This document shows, one piece after another, positions 14,101-25,679 of a stretch of DNA of 64,000 nt. The stretch is from the NCBI RefSeq assembly GCF_004027225.2, contig NC_044278.2:82038923-82102922 (forward strand), given 5' to 3'. The notes under the pieces are model-generated. The model was not told where the DNA came from and ran no database searches. It saw nothing but the letters and a program-made list of their open reading frames with translations. The DNA comes from Strigops habroptila (Eukaryota > Chordata > Aves > Psittaciformes > Psittacidae). Numbering within the stretch: position 1 is the stretch's first letter; every line of letters begins with the position of its first letter. Made by a program: the position numbers and the translations under genes.

Positions 14101-14789
14101 TTTCTTCCAGTCTCCAAAATTAATTCTGATTCACAGAAGACATATGAGAACAACATTTCACCGAACTGTGTGGGCTGCACTAAGACTTTTGGTATCTCCG
14201 GAGTTACAGCATGAGACCTCTTCAGTGAACAAGCAATTGCAAATTATTCCCAAAATGTCACAGCCTCCTGAGCAACTAGTTGCCTAAACACAGTCTTCCC
14301 CAGGTCACGCAAATGTGGGAGACAGGGTGTTTCTGTCACTCAGGAACAATATGACCAGGAAGTATGGAAACGTGTTAATGAGAGAACTTTATGTCTGTGC
14401 AGATGAACACACATGCTCACTTTACTCTAAATGAGAGGATGTTAGCATCTCTTTAAAGAAATCAAGAAAGTCTTGGGCACTCCTTGAGCATCTCCAGTAT
14501 TCCTCATGTGGGCTGAAACTTTTTAAAGTGTCAGTACACTCTCCCAACAACACAGAATGCCTGAGCTTTTCTAAAATGTGCCGTTATTCTTGTTAAATCT
14601 ACACACAAGTCCTATCTTTTTAACATTTAATTTGTTTAGTTCCCAGATAACAACAAGCCCTTTTCCTACCTCAATTGCAGCCACAAAACTTAGAATAAAT
14701 AAGACAGTAAGAAAATGTTGGATTGTGTTTCATGGTTTGTAAAAGACAAACTTATTATTATTATAATAGGAGAAACAAATTTGTATTTT

Positions 14790-14965
14790 CATAGAATCAT
14801 AAAATAGTTTGTGCTGGAAAGGACCTTAAAAATCATCTAGTTCCAACCCCCCTAGCATGGGCAGGGGCACCTTCCACTAGACCAGGTTCCTTAAAGCCCC
14901 ATCCAATCTGGCCTTAAACACTTCCATATTGTAGATATTTTCAGTAGCCCATCACAATAGTATCA
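14790..14965 (-). mobile_element. CR1 3'-end fragment
   Basis: The plus strand opens with CATAGAATCAT, the antisense of the octamer tail. The 3'-UTR signature GGAAAGGACCTTAAAAATCA, then CTAGTTCCAACCCCCCTAGC and CACTAGACCAGGTTCC follow. Homology fades after about 14,940. It is a short, 5'-truncated copy of the type common in neoavian genomes. Confidence 0.9.
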
Positions 14966-15679
14966 CATTGCTGTGTAAGAGTATCCTGGTCCTTAAAAGT
15001 GAAATCAAAACACGGAAGTCGTCAAGGTGTCACATTTCACATACTTATTTCTGGAAAAGATTCAGACACATCTGCATCAAGCACATAGTTATAAAAGACT
15101 ACACATCAGTTTTCTAACTTTTGAAGTAACAGGAAAACATCCAAGAGCCCCTACCCCTCCTCCCCCACCTCAGTTTGTGCCCTGTGGATGTAGGTATAGC
15201 AGAATCATTTAAATAAACTGAATTTTATACTTTAATAAATGCACTGATCAGTGTTTTCTTCCAGTTTTGACTGGGAATCACAGTCTGATGGCTAACCTTG
15301 AGGAGACCTCTGCCATGACTGCTTAAAGGTGTCCAATAGAAGGACCCAAGTAAACCTAACTCTACGCAAAGGTTGAGCAGGAAGCAATTTGGAAATCCAG
15401 ATGACAGAGACACAACCCAAGCATTCATTGGTAAGCCCATGAGAAATTTATAAGCTGAAAGGCTCCATTTGGTTTCTTTTTGTCATGGCTGAGTTGGCAA
15501 AGTAGGAAGAAAACCAAGAAGTCTAAATTAAGTAATAATATGGTTTTGAAGTTTTCTTTCTTTTTTTTTTTTTTGTTCTTTTCTAAAGATGAAGTTTCTA
15601 ATTTTTGTTAACAAAATGAAAATTCTATTGACTACATTGCCTCTTGCACAGGAGGACTGACTTTTGGCAAGAGTAAAAG

Positions 15680-16125
15680 CATAGAATCATAGAATCATAG
15701 AATCGTAAGGGTTGGAAAGGACCTTAAGATCATCTAGTTCGAACACCCCTGCCATGGGCACTGACACCTTGCCCTAAACCACGTGGTCCAAGGCTCTCTC
15801 CAACCTGGCCTTGAACACCACCAGGGATGGAGCATCCACAACCTCCCTGGGCAACCCATTCCAGTGCTTCACCACCCTCACTGTAAAGAACTTCTTCCTT
15901 ATATCTAATCTAAACTTCCCCTGTTTAAGTTTGAAGCCATTACCCCTTGTCCTGCCACTACAGTCCCTAAGGAAGAGTCCCTCCCCAGCATCCTTGTAGA
16001 CCCCCTTCAGATACTGGAAGGCTGCTATGAGGTCTCCACGCAGCCTTCTCTTCTCCAGGCTGAATAGCCCCAACTCTCTCAGCCTGTCTTCATACGGGAG
16101 GTGCTCCAGCCCTCTTAAGCATCAG
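15680..16125 (-). mobile_element. CR1 LINE 3' fragment with an intact ORF2 C-terminus
   Basis: The plus strand starts with two to three copies of the antisense octamer tail (CATAGAATCATAGAATCATA) and continues through the 3' UTR into ORF2. On the minus strand 16073-15774 is open for 99 codons: [20 protein letters not shown], then [19 protein letters not shown] and [20 protein letters not shown], the C-terminal end of the CR1 reverse-transcriptase protein. The lack of stops suggests this is one of the younger copies in the window. The element is 5'-truncated at about 16,125. Confidence 0.95.
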
Positions 16126-17298
16126 TGAGTAAGGCCCAAGATTTTGCAGCCATGATTTAAAGTCATTAATTATTTTTTTTTTTTTCATTTATTCATCTGT
16201 CAGACCAATTCATTGCCTGGTAACCCCAATCATTTCCTTTCATGTAAGGAAAGGGACCAGTAAGAAACGTGGCTTTGTGTCCCACAGAAAACTTGGAGAA
16301 GTAGCAGGGAAGCTGAAGATGAGGACTTTGACCTTTTTTCCCTCTCCAGTAAATCAGTGCTACTGTTCAGGACTGAGAACTCAAGCTGCATGTACCTGTG
16401 AGCCAGATAGAAGGAGACAGGGGGATGGAACTCAATCTGCTTTTGCCATTGGGGAGGGCAAACCACTGCAAGCTGAATGGGTCCCTGCTTTGAGTAACCA
16501 GGTAAAAAACATTAAATGGAAAGACTTTCTTGAGGTGCCATCCATATTCCACAAAAACATTAAATTAATGGTTCAGTTTCAGATAGATAGTTTAAAACCC
16601 AAAAACTGCCTTTGGTTTAGCTCAGTTCCCTGCAATAGATAATTGCAGATAATTCCTTTTTTTTTTCTTTCTGCAATATTAGTGTAATCCCAGGCAGTTC
16701 ATTCCAAACTCTGCATAACCACTCATCTATAAAAACTGAAATATGTAGTCAGTTTAGTGAGGTCCAGAAAACTATTCAGCTCATACCAAGAATGGCCTAT
16801 CTACCACACAGGAAGACTTACCACATACCTCTTTGGACCCCGCTAATTGTGTCGGCTAAAATTCCACTGACCATGCTGCTTTCTCAGACACTTAGCTCCC
16901 ATGTTTTGCCTGCAGTGGCACCTAAATTTAGATATCTACAACCTGGAGCTGAATCCCGTCTCTGCAAAATATCATTTAGGGCTCACTTCAGTTGCCTGGA
17001 ATTGAGGGATTTCCAAGGTGCTCTGAGGTGTTTCAAGTGACTTCCAAAACACCCCAGCACTCCTGTGCCCTATCAACCAGCCACATGCAATTACCTGGGC
17101 TGCCCTGAGAAGTCCAGTGGCACCACATATCTACAGCTTATCATATGGAACTAGACACCTAAGCTCAGGCACCTGACTCAAGCCCTTAGTTTGCATAGGT
17201 GCAGCCTACATCAAGGATGCCCTCGCCTTTGCTAGAGGATGTGTTTGAAAGGGGAAATATCCAGCCAGATTGCACAGTCTCACTTGTTAACTGATACT
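16126..17298. other. Intergenic between two CR1 copies
   Basis: Unique sequence, with T-runs near 16,170 and 16,658. No gene is supported. Confidence 0.6.
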
Positions 17299-18140
17299 CA
17301 TAGAACCATAGAATAAGAGAATGGTTTGGATTGGAAGGGACCTTAAAAATCACCTAGTTCCAAACCCCTGCCAGGGGCAGGGACACCTTCCACTAGACCA
17401 GGTTGCTCAAAGCCCTGTCCAACCTGGCCTTCAACACTTCCTAGAATTGCTCATCCACAACTTCTGTGGGCAACCTGTGCCAGTGTCTCACCACTCTCAC
17501 AGTAAAGATTTTTTTCCTAGTATCTAATCTAAATCTACCCTCTTTCATCTTAAAGCCATCACCCCTTGTCCTATCTCTACATGCCCTTCTAAAAAGTCCC
17601 CTCCAGATTTCTCATAGGCCCCTTTTAGGTACTGTAAGGTTGATCTAATGTCTTCCTGCAGCCTTCTCCAGGCTGAACAACCCAAACTCTGTCAGCCTGT
17701 CCTCACAGGGGAAGTGCTCCAGCCCTCTGATCATCTTCATGGCCTTCCTCTGGAGTTGCTCCAACAGGTCCACGTCCTTCTTGTGTTGGGGCCCCAGAGA
17801 TGGATGCAGTACTGCAGGTGGGGTCTCGTGAGAACAGAGTAGAGGGGCAGGATCACCTCCCTCAACCTGCTGGTCATGCTTCTTTTGGTGCAGCCCAAGA
17901 TACAGTTGCCCTTCTGGGCTGAGCGCACTCTGCCAGCTCATGTTGAGCTTTTCGTCAGCTGACACCCCCAACATCTTCTCCTCAGGGCTGCTCTCAATCC
18001 AGTCTCTGCTCAGCCTGTGGTTGGGATTGATCTGATCCAGGTGCAGGACTTTGCACTTGGCCTTGTTGAACTTCATGAGGTTCACCTGGGCCCACATCTC
18101 AAACTTGTCAAGGTCCCTCTGGATGGCTTATATTTCCCTA
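17299..18140 (-). mobile_element. CR1 LINE 3' fragment, about 0.84 kb
   Basis: Begins at the antisense tail CATAGAACCATAGAATAAGA and runs through the 3' UTR into the ORF2 C-terminal third. Minus-strand frames show LMKFNKAKCKVLHLDQINP, DWIESSPEEKMLGVSADEKL, HKKDVDLLEQLQRKAMKMIR and GLEHFPCEDRLTEFGLFSLE. The blocks IILPLYS-type and SVLTRPHLQYCIHLWGP occur in a second frame, so at least two frameshifts are present. The 5' truncation lies near 18,140. Confidence 0.95.
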
Positions 18141-19609
18141 TGACCAGCATTCATGGGAAAGCTTTAAACTTTAAAACTTGCAACTCAAGTTTTTCAACAT
18201 CACAGATGCTCGGCTATTACACTGAAAAAAGAATTGTTACTCTGCAGCTGTTGCTGGAAACAACCCCTTACTGCAATCTCGAAAACAAATAAAAACATTT
18301 TTATTAAGTCAGAACAATGCAATATTTTGCATTAGACCATTCACAATTTTACAATTGGTCAAGGACCTGAAGTTTATTTACTTGAGGGAAAGACAGTTTT
18401 TGGAATTCTATTACTGGGGATCTAAGTGGCTTCAGATGAATCCTGATTAGTTTACTTAGCAGGTTTTCTAAAGGTCTCATTATTTAAAGCCAATGATTAA
18501 TATTTATGAGTGTCCTCAGTGGCATATTCATAATTTCTCATTTAATTTACTTACAGGTCTTATTAAGTTTATGAAACAAAAAACAAGTCTACAGTGACAG
18601 ACTTGGATTTAAGTCAAACACACATATGCACACTCCCACAAGTGAGATCTAAGCAATAATTTGCAAAATTTATTTAAAAATCTTTTTTGATCCCTTTGAA
18701 TGAACACATTTGCACTAACTTCTGTGTTCAGAGAATAGACACACTTTTTATTTTTTTTTCAGCTATCGGCGTAACAAATGAGTGGAACATTCTACTATGG
18801 GATCAAGAGGATTCTCCATCTGAGACCCCTAAATAAAAAAAGGATGGCTCTTTGAAAAGACATGTCCCAGCTAAACTGCCTGCAATTCTGGAGATTTGCT
18901 CATCAATTTGTTATGTTCTGTTTTCTTTAATCAGGTCCTGATAAAGCTACTATTGCTGTATTCCTATGTTGTGTTCAAATTAAAAGACATGAGTCAAAAT
19001 AGATCAAAGTGACTGATGGATAAGTAGTCACGGCATCTCATTTAGAACATCAGTTTTCCTTAAACAAAATTGATGCAGATATTGTGTGGTAAATAGAGTT
19101 CCACACAATCTGCTGCTCTGAAAGGTTTGGGGTTTTTATCAGGATGACTTCATGGTATTTGAAGTCCTGTCTCCTCCTCCTAGACATCAATGAATCTTGT
19201 CTTTTCCAGGTCTTTAAGGAAATTTTCCTCTATTATGCTTCCTTGCAGTTCCTTCTCTCCAGACTGGTTTTTCTTTCTGCATACTGAAATACCAAATAGC
19301 CAACACCCTTATTATATCTAACAGAGGGCTGGCTGCTGTGAGGTGTTAGACATACAAAAGTTGCGAGTGCTCATTTCTTTGCAGAATCAGGCCAAACTTT
19401 ATATGCTACTTTGTGATGAACTGGGCACTCTCCTTTTCAGGGAGAAAAGGCTGACATGAATTCACCATCTAAGATCCCAGAAAGTTGTCAAGTGTTGTCT
19501 GTCACTCCTTTCATGATTGAATGAACAACGTTAGAAGAAGTAACCAATCAATAGAGCAAATATGCTGTGGTTTCTTGCCAACATGGGGGAATCCATCAGC
19601 AATTTAATT
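18141..19609. other. Intergenic, nothing recognised
   Basis: AT-rich unique sequence. Confidence 0.6.
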
Positions 19610-19985
19610 CGACTTGGCGCACTTGTACTGTGAGGAGAGGATGAGGGAGTGGGGATTGGTCAGTCTGGAGGAGAGGTGGCTGTGAGGCCCCCAACAGCAG
19701 CCCTCAGTACCTATAGGGAGGCCATCAAGGAGATGGAACTGGGTCCTCCACAGTAGCACGTGGCAGGGAAATGAGGTGGTGGCCTTACGCTGAAAAAAAG
19801 GGAAGTTCAGAGTAGCTGGATGGGGGGGGAGCAAAACTCATTGTGGAGAAAACTACCCCCTGGAAGTTTTCAAGATCCAAACAGATAGAACCCTAACAAG
19901 CTGGTGTGAGTTTGTGTCTTACTCTGCCTTGGGCAGGAGACTTCCCAAGGTCTCTTCCCTCCTGAGTGATCTTGTGATTCTGTAT
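19610..19985 (+). mobile_element. Decayed CR1 3' fragment
   Basis: Plus-strand landmarks in CR1 order: TGAGGAGAGGATGAGGGAGT and TCAGTCTGGAGGAGAGGTGG (the LFSLEKR region) near 19,630-19,680; TTTTCAAGATCCAAACAGATA near 19,867-19,887; then AACAAGCTGGTGTGAG, GGGCAGGAGACTTC and GATCTTGTGATTCTGTA, a worn form of the CR1 terminal ...GATTCTATG tail. It is more diverged than the other copies and no frame is kept, so the boundaries are approximate. Confidence 0.7.
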
Positions 19986-22490
19986 CTTTTAAGAGCACAT
20001 GTTTCCAGGTTTTATGCATATATGAGTATAGTATATGAGCTACAATATTACCTTTGTCTGAAATCACTGCACTGACTATCACATGGCATAGAGGAAGACC
20101 TTGTATTTTTGTATAGGCAACATGAGGACAGAAGAAAGCTGTATTCACATCATCCACGTTTACTATTTTAGATGTGTAGCCCAGGTGCAACTTAAAATAC
20201 CTGAAGTGAGTGGCCTGTGTTCTTTATATAATCTTGACAAAGATAAGTGTTCCAGAAGATGATCAGAGCATCTATTTTGGATTCATAAAGCTAGGGTCAA
20301 TGTCTCCTCAGTCTTCAGGCTGTGGATGTCATTGATTTGGATGTATATACAGATATAGATATAGTTCTCTTCTTCCTTTCACACATCTAGTAGCTATATA
20401 TGGACACTGTTATTTTGATCAGCAACTGCTGCTAAGATGTAATATGTTCCTGTTGGCTGCTATATTTTCAGCTGGATTTTAGAGATGTAATATGTTTATT
20501 TTGCATGTCAGTAATTTGTAGTTTGCATTCCACAGTACTTTCTGCACGTTATTAGATTTCCCTTTTTTATCCTGGATGCTTTTTAGAGTGGCCTGTTGAG
20601 ATTTAATCTTAGGATGAAGATACTTTTTTAAATAAGAAACAAAAAGCTTTACATGCACAGATAGCTTTAGAAAGTAACTGGTATGTGCATACGTTTGTTT
20701 AACCCCCTAATGTAAATACATACGTTCTGAAATGTATTTTAGTCCTCTAAGAAGCTAAGAGCAGCTCTCAAGATCACATGACAAGCAAAACATTTGTTAA
20801 TCAGAAAAATTACAGCCTATTCATACTTACTGTTTGATTATTTCCACTCTGACCTCAAAGATCCCATTGTTGATTGAACTAGTTATAGTAACTTCTATTT
20901 ATTTTTACAACTAGCTATTATGAGTGCAAACTATCCTTATCTCCAAGTGATTGATAGGCACATTAAGAAGCTGTTCAACAGGTTGCTAGGTTTGAAGAAA
21001 TGCTTAAATCATGATTAGTTATTCCTTATCAGCCAAGAGTGAGAGCCAAGCTCAGATAAATACATGGTGACGAAAATTAAATTTTCAACATCAAGTGCTC
21101 TCTCGCTGTTTTCTGTTTGCTATTGTTAAGCAGAGGTGCTACAGCTTCCTTTCAGTTTTATTTAAGGAGCATTTGGGCTTTCTTAGCAAACTCAGTTGTC
21201 ATGTTAGTGTGCTTAGGAGAGCTAAAAATCATGTTCAATGATAACTTTCATCAAGGCCTCTATGTAGCTTTAGTCAGTGGAAAACTGTGACTTATACAAA
21301 TACATATTCATACTTTCTACTATTAAAAGTTTGAAATAAATTACTTCCATGGGTGAACATTTTTAAGTGTGGAGTCATTAGACTCATTAAAATTCTCACA
21401 TGGGGATTTAAATCTTTATTTGTGCTATTCAGAACAGTGTTTCTATCAGCTCAGGCCAGCTGTGCAACCTGAGGACAAAAAACCTCAGCAGGCCAGCAAT
21501 AGGTTTTACTAACATAGTGAAGTCTCCTATATTAACAGTCTGCAAATAACTCACACATTTCAGGTGCATTTCTACCTTTATTCTCCAACTCTGGTTACTC
21601 CAAGTAACATACAGTGTGATTTGATATAGCTTGTAAAGTCAGTATATGGAAAGAAGCACAACTTAAATGATGAGGAAATAGAAACTTAGCTCATGAGTTC
21701 TTGCTTTTGGAAAAGGAGGTGGAAAAATCCAAGTCAGCTGTCTCAAAGGAGTGCTGCTTTAACAAATTTGTCAAAACACACTATACTCAGTTTCTGCTCC
21801 TTGAACTGTATTTGTAAATAAAGTCACAAAGCATGAACTGACAACCATGTTGCAGGAGATTTTCTGCATGCAAGGTTTGCCAAAGCAGAATATTCCTTCC
21901 TCCGGTTTTAAACCACAACTACTCCAAACAAACCTTTGACACAATTAAAAGGCAGATGGGAGCAGGGACGGAGAACTAAGGTGAAGATACCAATCTAAAA
22001 GCTAAAAATGTTTCTGTTTTTTCTATAAACATCCTACAAAGGGTGAAAGGGCCGAGCTTTCACTCCAGTGTACACTCAAGAGTATGTGAAAGGGGGAAGG
22101 GAAAGATGGTTTTCAGGTGGTGCTTAAGCTATGAGACGCTCCATCAAGCCCTCCATTTAAAAAGAAAAGAAAAGAAAGAAAAGAAAAGGAACAAGAGAGA
22201 CAAACCCTGAAGGTAACGTGTTTGCAATCAAGGTGATGAAAGCCTCTGGTAGGACTGTGTGAAGCAGCTTGTCAGCAAAGCCTTCACAGGAGACGCACAC
22301 ACTGGCCATGCCTCTCTGCTTTACCTAAAGGGCTCAGGACACACAGAGCAGGTAAGACAACAAACACCAAGCCTAGCTGAGAAGGGACACGGTAGCAAAT
22401 TCTTCTGTACTCAGTACCTCACAGTTCAAGCACTTACTCAAGATACGAGAGTCTGCTTTGTGTTGCCTGAGGAGGTGGAGGGAGGACACA
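19986..22490. other. Intergenic, nothing recognised except a purine simple repeat
   Basis: AT-rich unique sequence; the AAAAG repeat is the only repeat noticed. Confidence 0.6.
22158..22190. repeat. (AAAAG)n-type purine-rich simple repeat
   Basis: Runs of AAAAG and AAAG units: AAAAAGAAAAGAAAAGAAAG and so on. Confidence 0.9.
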
Positions 22491-22622
22491 CATAGAATCA
22501 TAGAATCACAGAATGGTTTGGGTTGAAAAGGGCCTTAAGATTATCTAGTTCCAACCCGCTTGCCGTGGGCAGGGACAACTCCCACTAGACCAGGTTGCTC
22601 AAGGTCCAACCCGGCCTTCTCC
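22491..22622 (-). mobile_element. Short CR1 3'-UTR fragment
   Basis: The plus strand reads CATAGAATCATAGAATCACA, then GAATGGTTTGGGTTGAAAAG, GGCCTTAAGATTATCTAG and CACTAGACCAGGTTGCTCAA, which is the antisense of the terminal 130 bp of CR1. It breaks off into unique sequence after CCGGCCTTC. Confidence 0.93.
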
Positions 22623-23946
22623 CAGAAACCCCTGCCATCAGCTGGGGATACCCAAAGTATGTGGATGGGTTGTCTGAACCTTCCCTCAGAAATGGCCCCA
22701 CGTTGAACAGAGTAAAGAAATATTTATTAAGCCAGGGAGATAAAGATAGAAAGAAACAAAAGAAAACATGGTGCTACTGCAAGCAAGAGCTGCTGGGCAG
22801 GAGAGAGAGCTCAATGCCCTAAAAGGTCCTGCATCAGCAAATCTGTCATTAAAAAGCAGTGACAAACTCATTAGAAGTTATGATCACCTCCAGTTTTCAC
22901 AGAACAGCAGTTTCCAGGGCTCCCAGACTTCCCCATGAAGACATGTAGCAACTGTATGTATGCATACTATATGAACTGTTTACTAAGTCACCAGAGAGAT
23001 GCTGCACCACAAAACTGACATTTACACCCAGGTTAGAGATGTCTCTGTGTGTGGCTGGTCTGTGAGGCTCACGCAATGCTGATATTTTGATAGGCAGTCC
23101 CCATTCTCCGACTTTCCATCCCGAATGGCGGGATGTCCATACACAGGTGACTCTGAACTGCAGCCTGAATAGAGCTTGCACCCACATCATCGGCCCCTCA
23201 GCAGGATGCCTCAGCCATACTGCCATTTAACTAGTAAAAACCAACTTATGCTAACGAACTTTCAAATTATCACCTCTCTAGTGTTGGGTGTTTATCTTAT
23301 GCTTCTTGTTTACAAATGTCAAGTCAAGCACGTGTGGCATTGCAGGATCAAGGCAACACTACATTCTCCCACTGTGTCCTCAGTTTGCAACTGCTTCCAG
23401 CATTAGCACAGGATTAATGCTTTCTGTCACACAGTCTGTGCTCTTTCCATTCCTCCATGTGGCAGAAGAAAAATATTTGGCCCCTGGCTTGTAAAAGCCT
23501 TTTCTATGCTGTCAGTTTGCCCACCTTGAAGACATACTACCTTAAAGGAAGGAAGCTTCATAGGGAAACCACAGATGCAAAATGTGCCTTAAGGAAATAA
23601 GTGGTGGCAGCATGTAATTAACAGAAGAAACCCTCCAGAAAATACTTGCTAAAGACAGAATCAGTCTCTGCAGGAGACAGCCATGACAAAATCCAAACTG
23701 TAATCTAATTTTTGTGGTATGCACATCTGAAAATAAATAAACAAAAGCAGTCTTAAGAATACCTCTCCCATTCAAGTCAGACTAGAACCTGATACAGCCA
23801 TGGAACAAAGAGACTGTGAACTGCTTGGTTTTGATATGACAGACCTAGCTGAAAGTCCCAGCTCTTCTCAACTGTATAAAGGACTGGGGGTTGTTAGGTT
23901 TAAGCTGGCTTGGATGTGGTATGTTACCTGGGCTGTCTCATGAAAA
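22623..23946. other. Intergenic, nothing recognised
   Basis: Unique sequence between two CR1 fragments. Open frames of about 70-110 codons show no recognisable motif. Confidence 0.6.
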
Positions 23947-24422
23947 AATATGGACCTGTTGAAGAGGGTCCAGAGGAGGACCACAAAAATAATCAGAAGG
24001 ATGGGACACCTCTTCTATGAGGAAAGGCTGAGAGAGTTAGGGTTGTTCAGCCTGGAGAAGGGAAGATTCAAAGGAGACCTTACTGCAGCCTTTCAGTTCT
24101 TAAAAGGAGCCTATAAGAAAGATGGGGAGAGACTTTTTAGCAGACTTTTTGTGACAGGACGAGGTGTGGTGGTTTTAAACTAAGAGAGGGGAGATTCAGG
24201 CTGGATGCGAGGAAGAAATTTTTTACAATGAGCATGAGCAAATTCTGGTACAAGTTGCCCAGAGAGGTGGTGGATGCACCATCCCTGGAGACACTCAAGG
24301 CCAGGCTGGATGTGGTTCTGAGCAACCTGGTCTAGTTGAAGATGTCCCTGCTCATTGCAGGAGAGTTGGACTAGATGACCTTTGAAGGTCCCTTACAACC
24401 TAAACTGTTGTATGATTCTATG
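23947..24422 (+). mobile_element. CR1 LINE 3' fragment
   Basis: Plus-strand frame MDLLKRVQRRTTKIIRRMGH, then [20 protein letters not shown] and AAFQFLKGAYKKDGERLFS is the CR1 ORF2 C-terminal region; the frame breaks after about 24,180. It continues through GGAGACACTCAAGGCCAGGC and GGACTAGATGACCTTTGAAG to a terminal TGTATGATTCTATGG. The tail is of the type that ends in GACCTTTGAAGGTCCCTT, unlike the minus-strand copies, so it is probably another subfamily. Confidence 0.94.
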
Positions 24423-25597
24423 GTGGTTTGTGTCAGTCAGCTGATAGACTTCAATAATTTCATCAACTTTCATACACACATCAAAGGAGCCAAGGAATCA
24501 TCAATTTGAGAATTTGAGAATTTGAGGTCTGCACCTGCTCAGAGATTTGTCTGAGCAGGTGTTTTAGCCTGCTCAGGCTAAAATCCTGCAGCGTCACTGA
24601 ACACACTTGAGTTTCTCACAAGTTTCTACACATGACCGTGCTGCACAAACATGGTCCCAGGCAAAGCATGCAAGTCTGGGCAGGTATCTGCTTCCATATC
24701 ACCCGTGCAGGACTCTGGTCTCATTTACTGCATATGTAAAACCAAGTTCTTTGCTCATGCTCTGGTCAACACCACTATGTTCAAGGCATTTGTCATCAGA
24801 CCTTTAACGACCAAGCTATAGGGTCATTTTCAGATCAGAGGTGAAAGCATGGCCCCTGTAGAACCAAGCACTGAGTGTCAGCACAAAGCAACTGAGCTAA
24901 TGGAAAGCAGATGTTCTTCATGACTTAGTGGCTGGTACCAATGGTTAGGAGTTGGAAGGGATCATGTACAAGAACCAAGAGCAAGAAATGTATCCTTCCT
25001 GCATTGTTTGGAGATCGTTGCTGGAACCAAGGCAGTGGGAAGAGGAAGCGGAGATGTGGTTTGAAGGGTGAGATGATAAAAATCAGATCAGAGGGTCAGA
25101 ATGGGATCCACCAGGAGAAGAAGTTTTGTGAGATTGTCCCAAAGCAGGGAACTGAAACTTAGGCTGGCTGGGTGTGGAGAGAGGGAGCGATGACTGAGTA
25201 TGGAAAATTGGACTAGAACCTGGGACTAGAGAGCCAGCTAGCTGAGAAACAGCAGCTGCATCTGTACTTACTTGCTCTGCAGCATATCTTAGGGCTCTCA
25301 TTTCCTGGTCATCTGAATTGTTGGGCCTGTTGGGACATGCTGCAGCTCCCATCCAGCACACATGTCCAGGTTTCCATCCCAGTATGGAGTTTGGGCATGA
25401 CTAAGCACACATCCAGACACTGGAACTGGGAAGCACTCTTGGCTCCAATGGTGTAAACACCAAGAGCAAGTCTAGATAAGGAGCTTGAGAAAGACCAAGA
25501 CAACTATATGACCATGGTTTCTAATGGATATGAGCAGTCTGAGCATGAGGGAAGACTGGGCGTGATTGAAAAGACAATGAAATGAAGTGCTGGAGCT
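24423..25597. other. Intergenic with the inverted-repeat composite
   Basis: After the structure at 24,503-24,583 the sequence is moderately GC-rich and purine-rich (about 24,930-25,200). It might be an unrecognised old repeat, but I cannot name one. Confidence 0.55.
24503..24583. repeat. Three 8-bp tandem copies followed by two perfect inverted repeats
   Basis: AATTTGAG occurs three times head to tail at 24503-24526. Then CACCTGCTCAGA (24532-24543) and TCTGAGCAGGTG (24550-24561) form a perfect 12-bp stem with a 6-nt loop. Directly abutting, TTTTAGCCTG (24562-24571) and CAGGCTAAAA (24574-24583) form a perfect 10-bp stem with a 2-nt centre. The core CCTGCTCAG is shared by both hairpins. Confidence 0.9.
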
Positions 25598-25679
25598 GGA
25601 GGACTTTGTGGGTTGGAACTAGATGATCTTTAAGGCCTTTTCCAATGCAAACCATTCTATGATTCTATGGTTCTATGAC
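25598..25679 (+). mobile_element. CR1 3' tail fragment
   Basis: GGGTTGGAACTAGATGATCT, then TTAAGGCCTTTTCCAATGCA and ACCATTCTATGATTCTATGG with a further TTCTATGA. Only the last 80 bp of a CR1 element is present, a very short 5'-truncated insertion. Confidence 0.9.

Larger units (their letters stand above)
4691..14789. other. Intergenic, about 10 kb, mostly unique
   Basis: Apart from the GATA run and the palindrome at 11,084-11,169, I see only AT-rich unique sequence. A 20-bp perfect palindrome of TA/TG composition lies at 8698-8717. A 110-codon minus-strand frame at 5735-6067 matches nothing I know. Confidence 0.6.
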
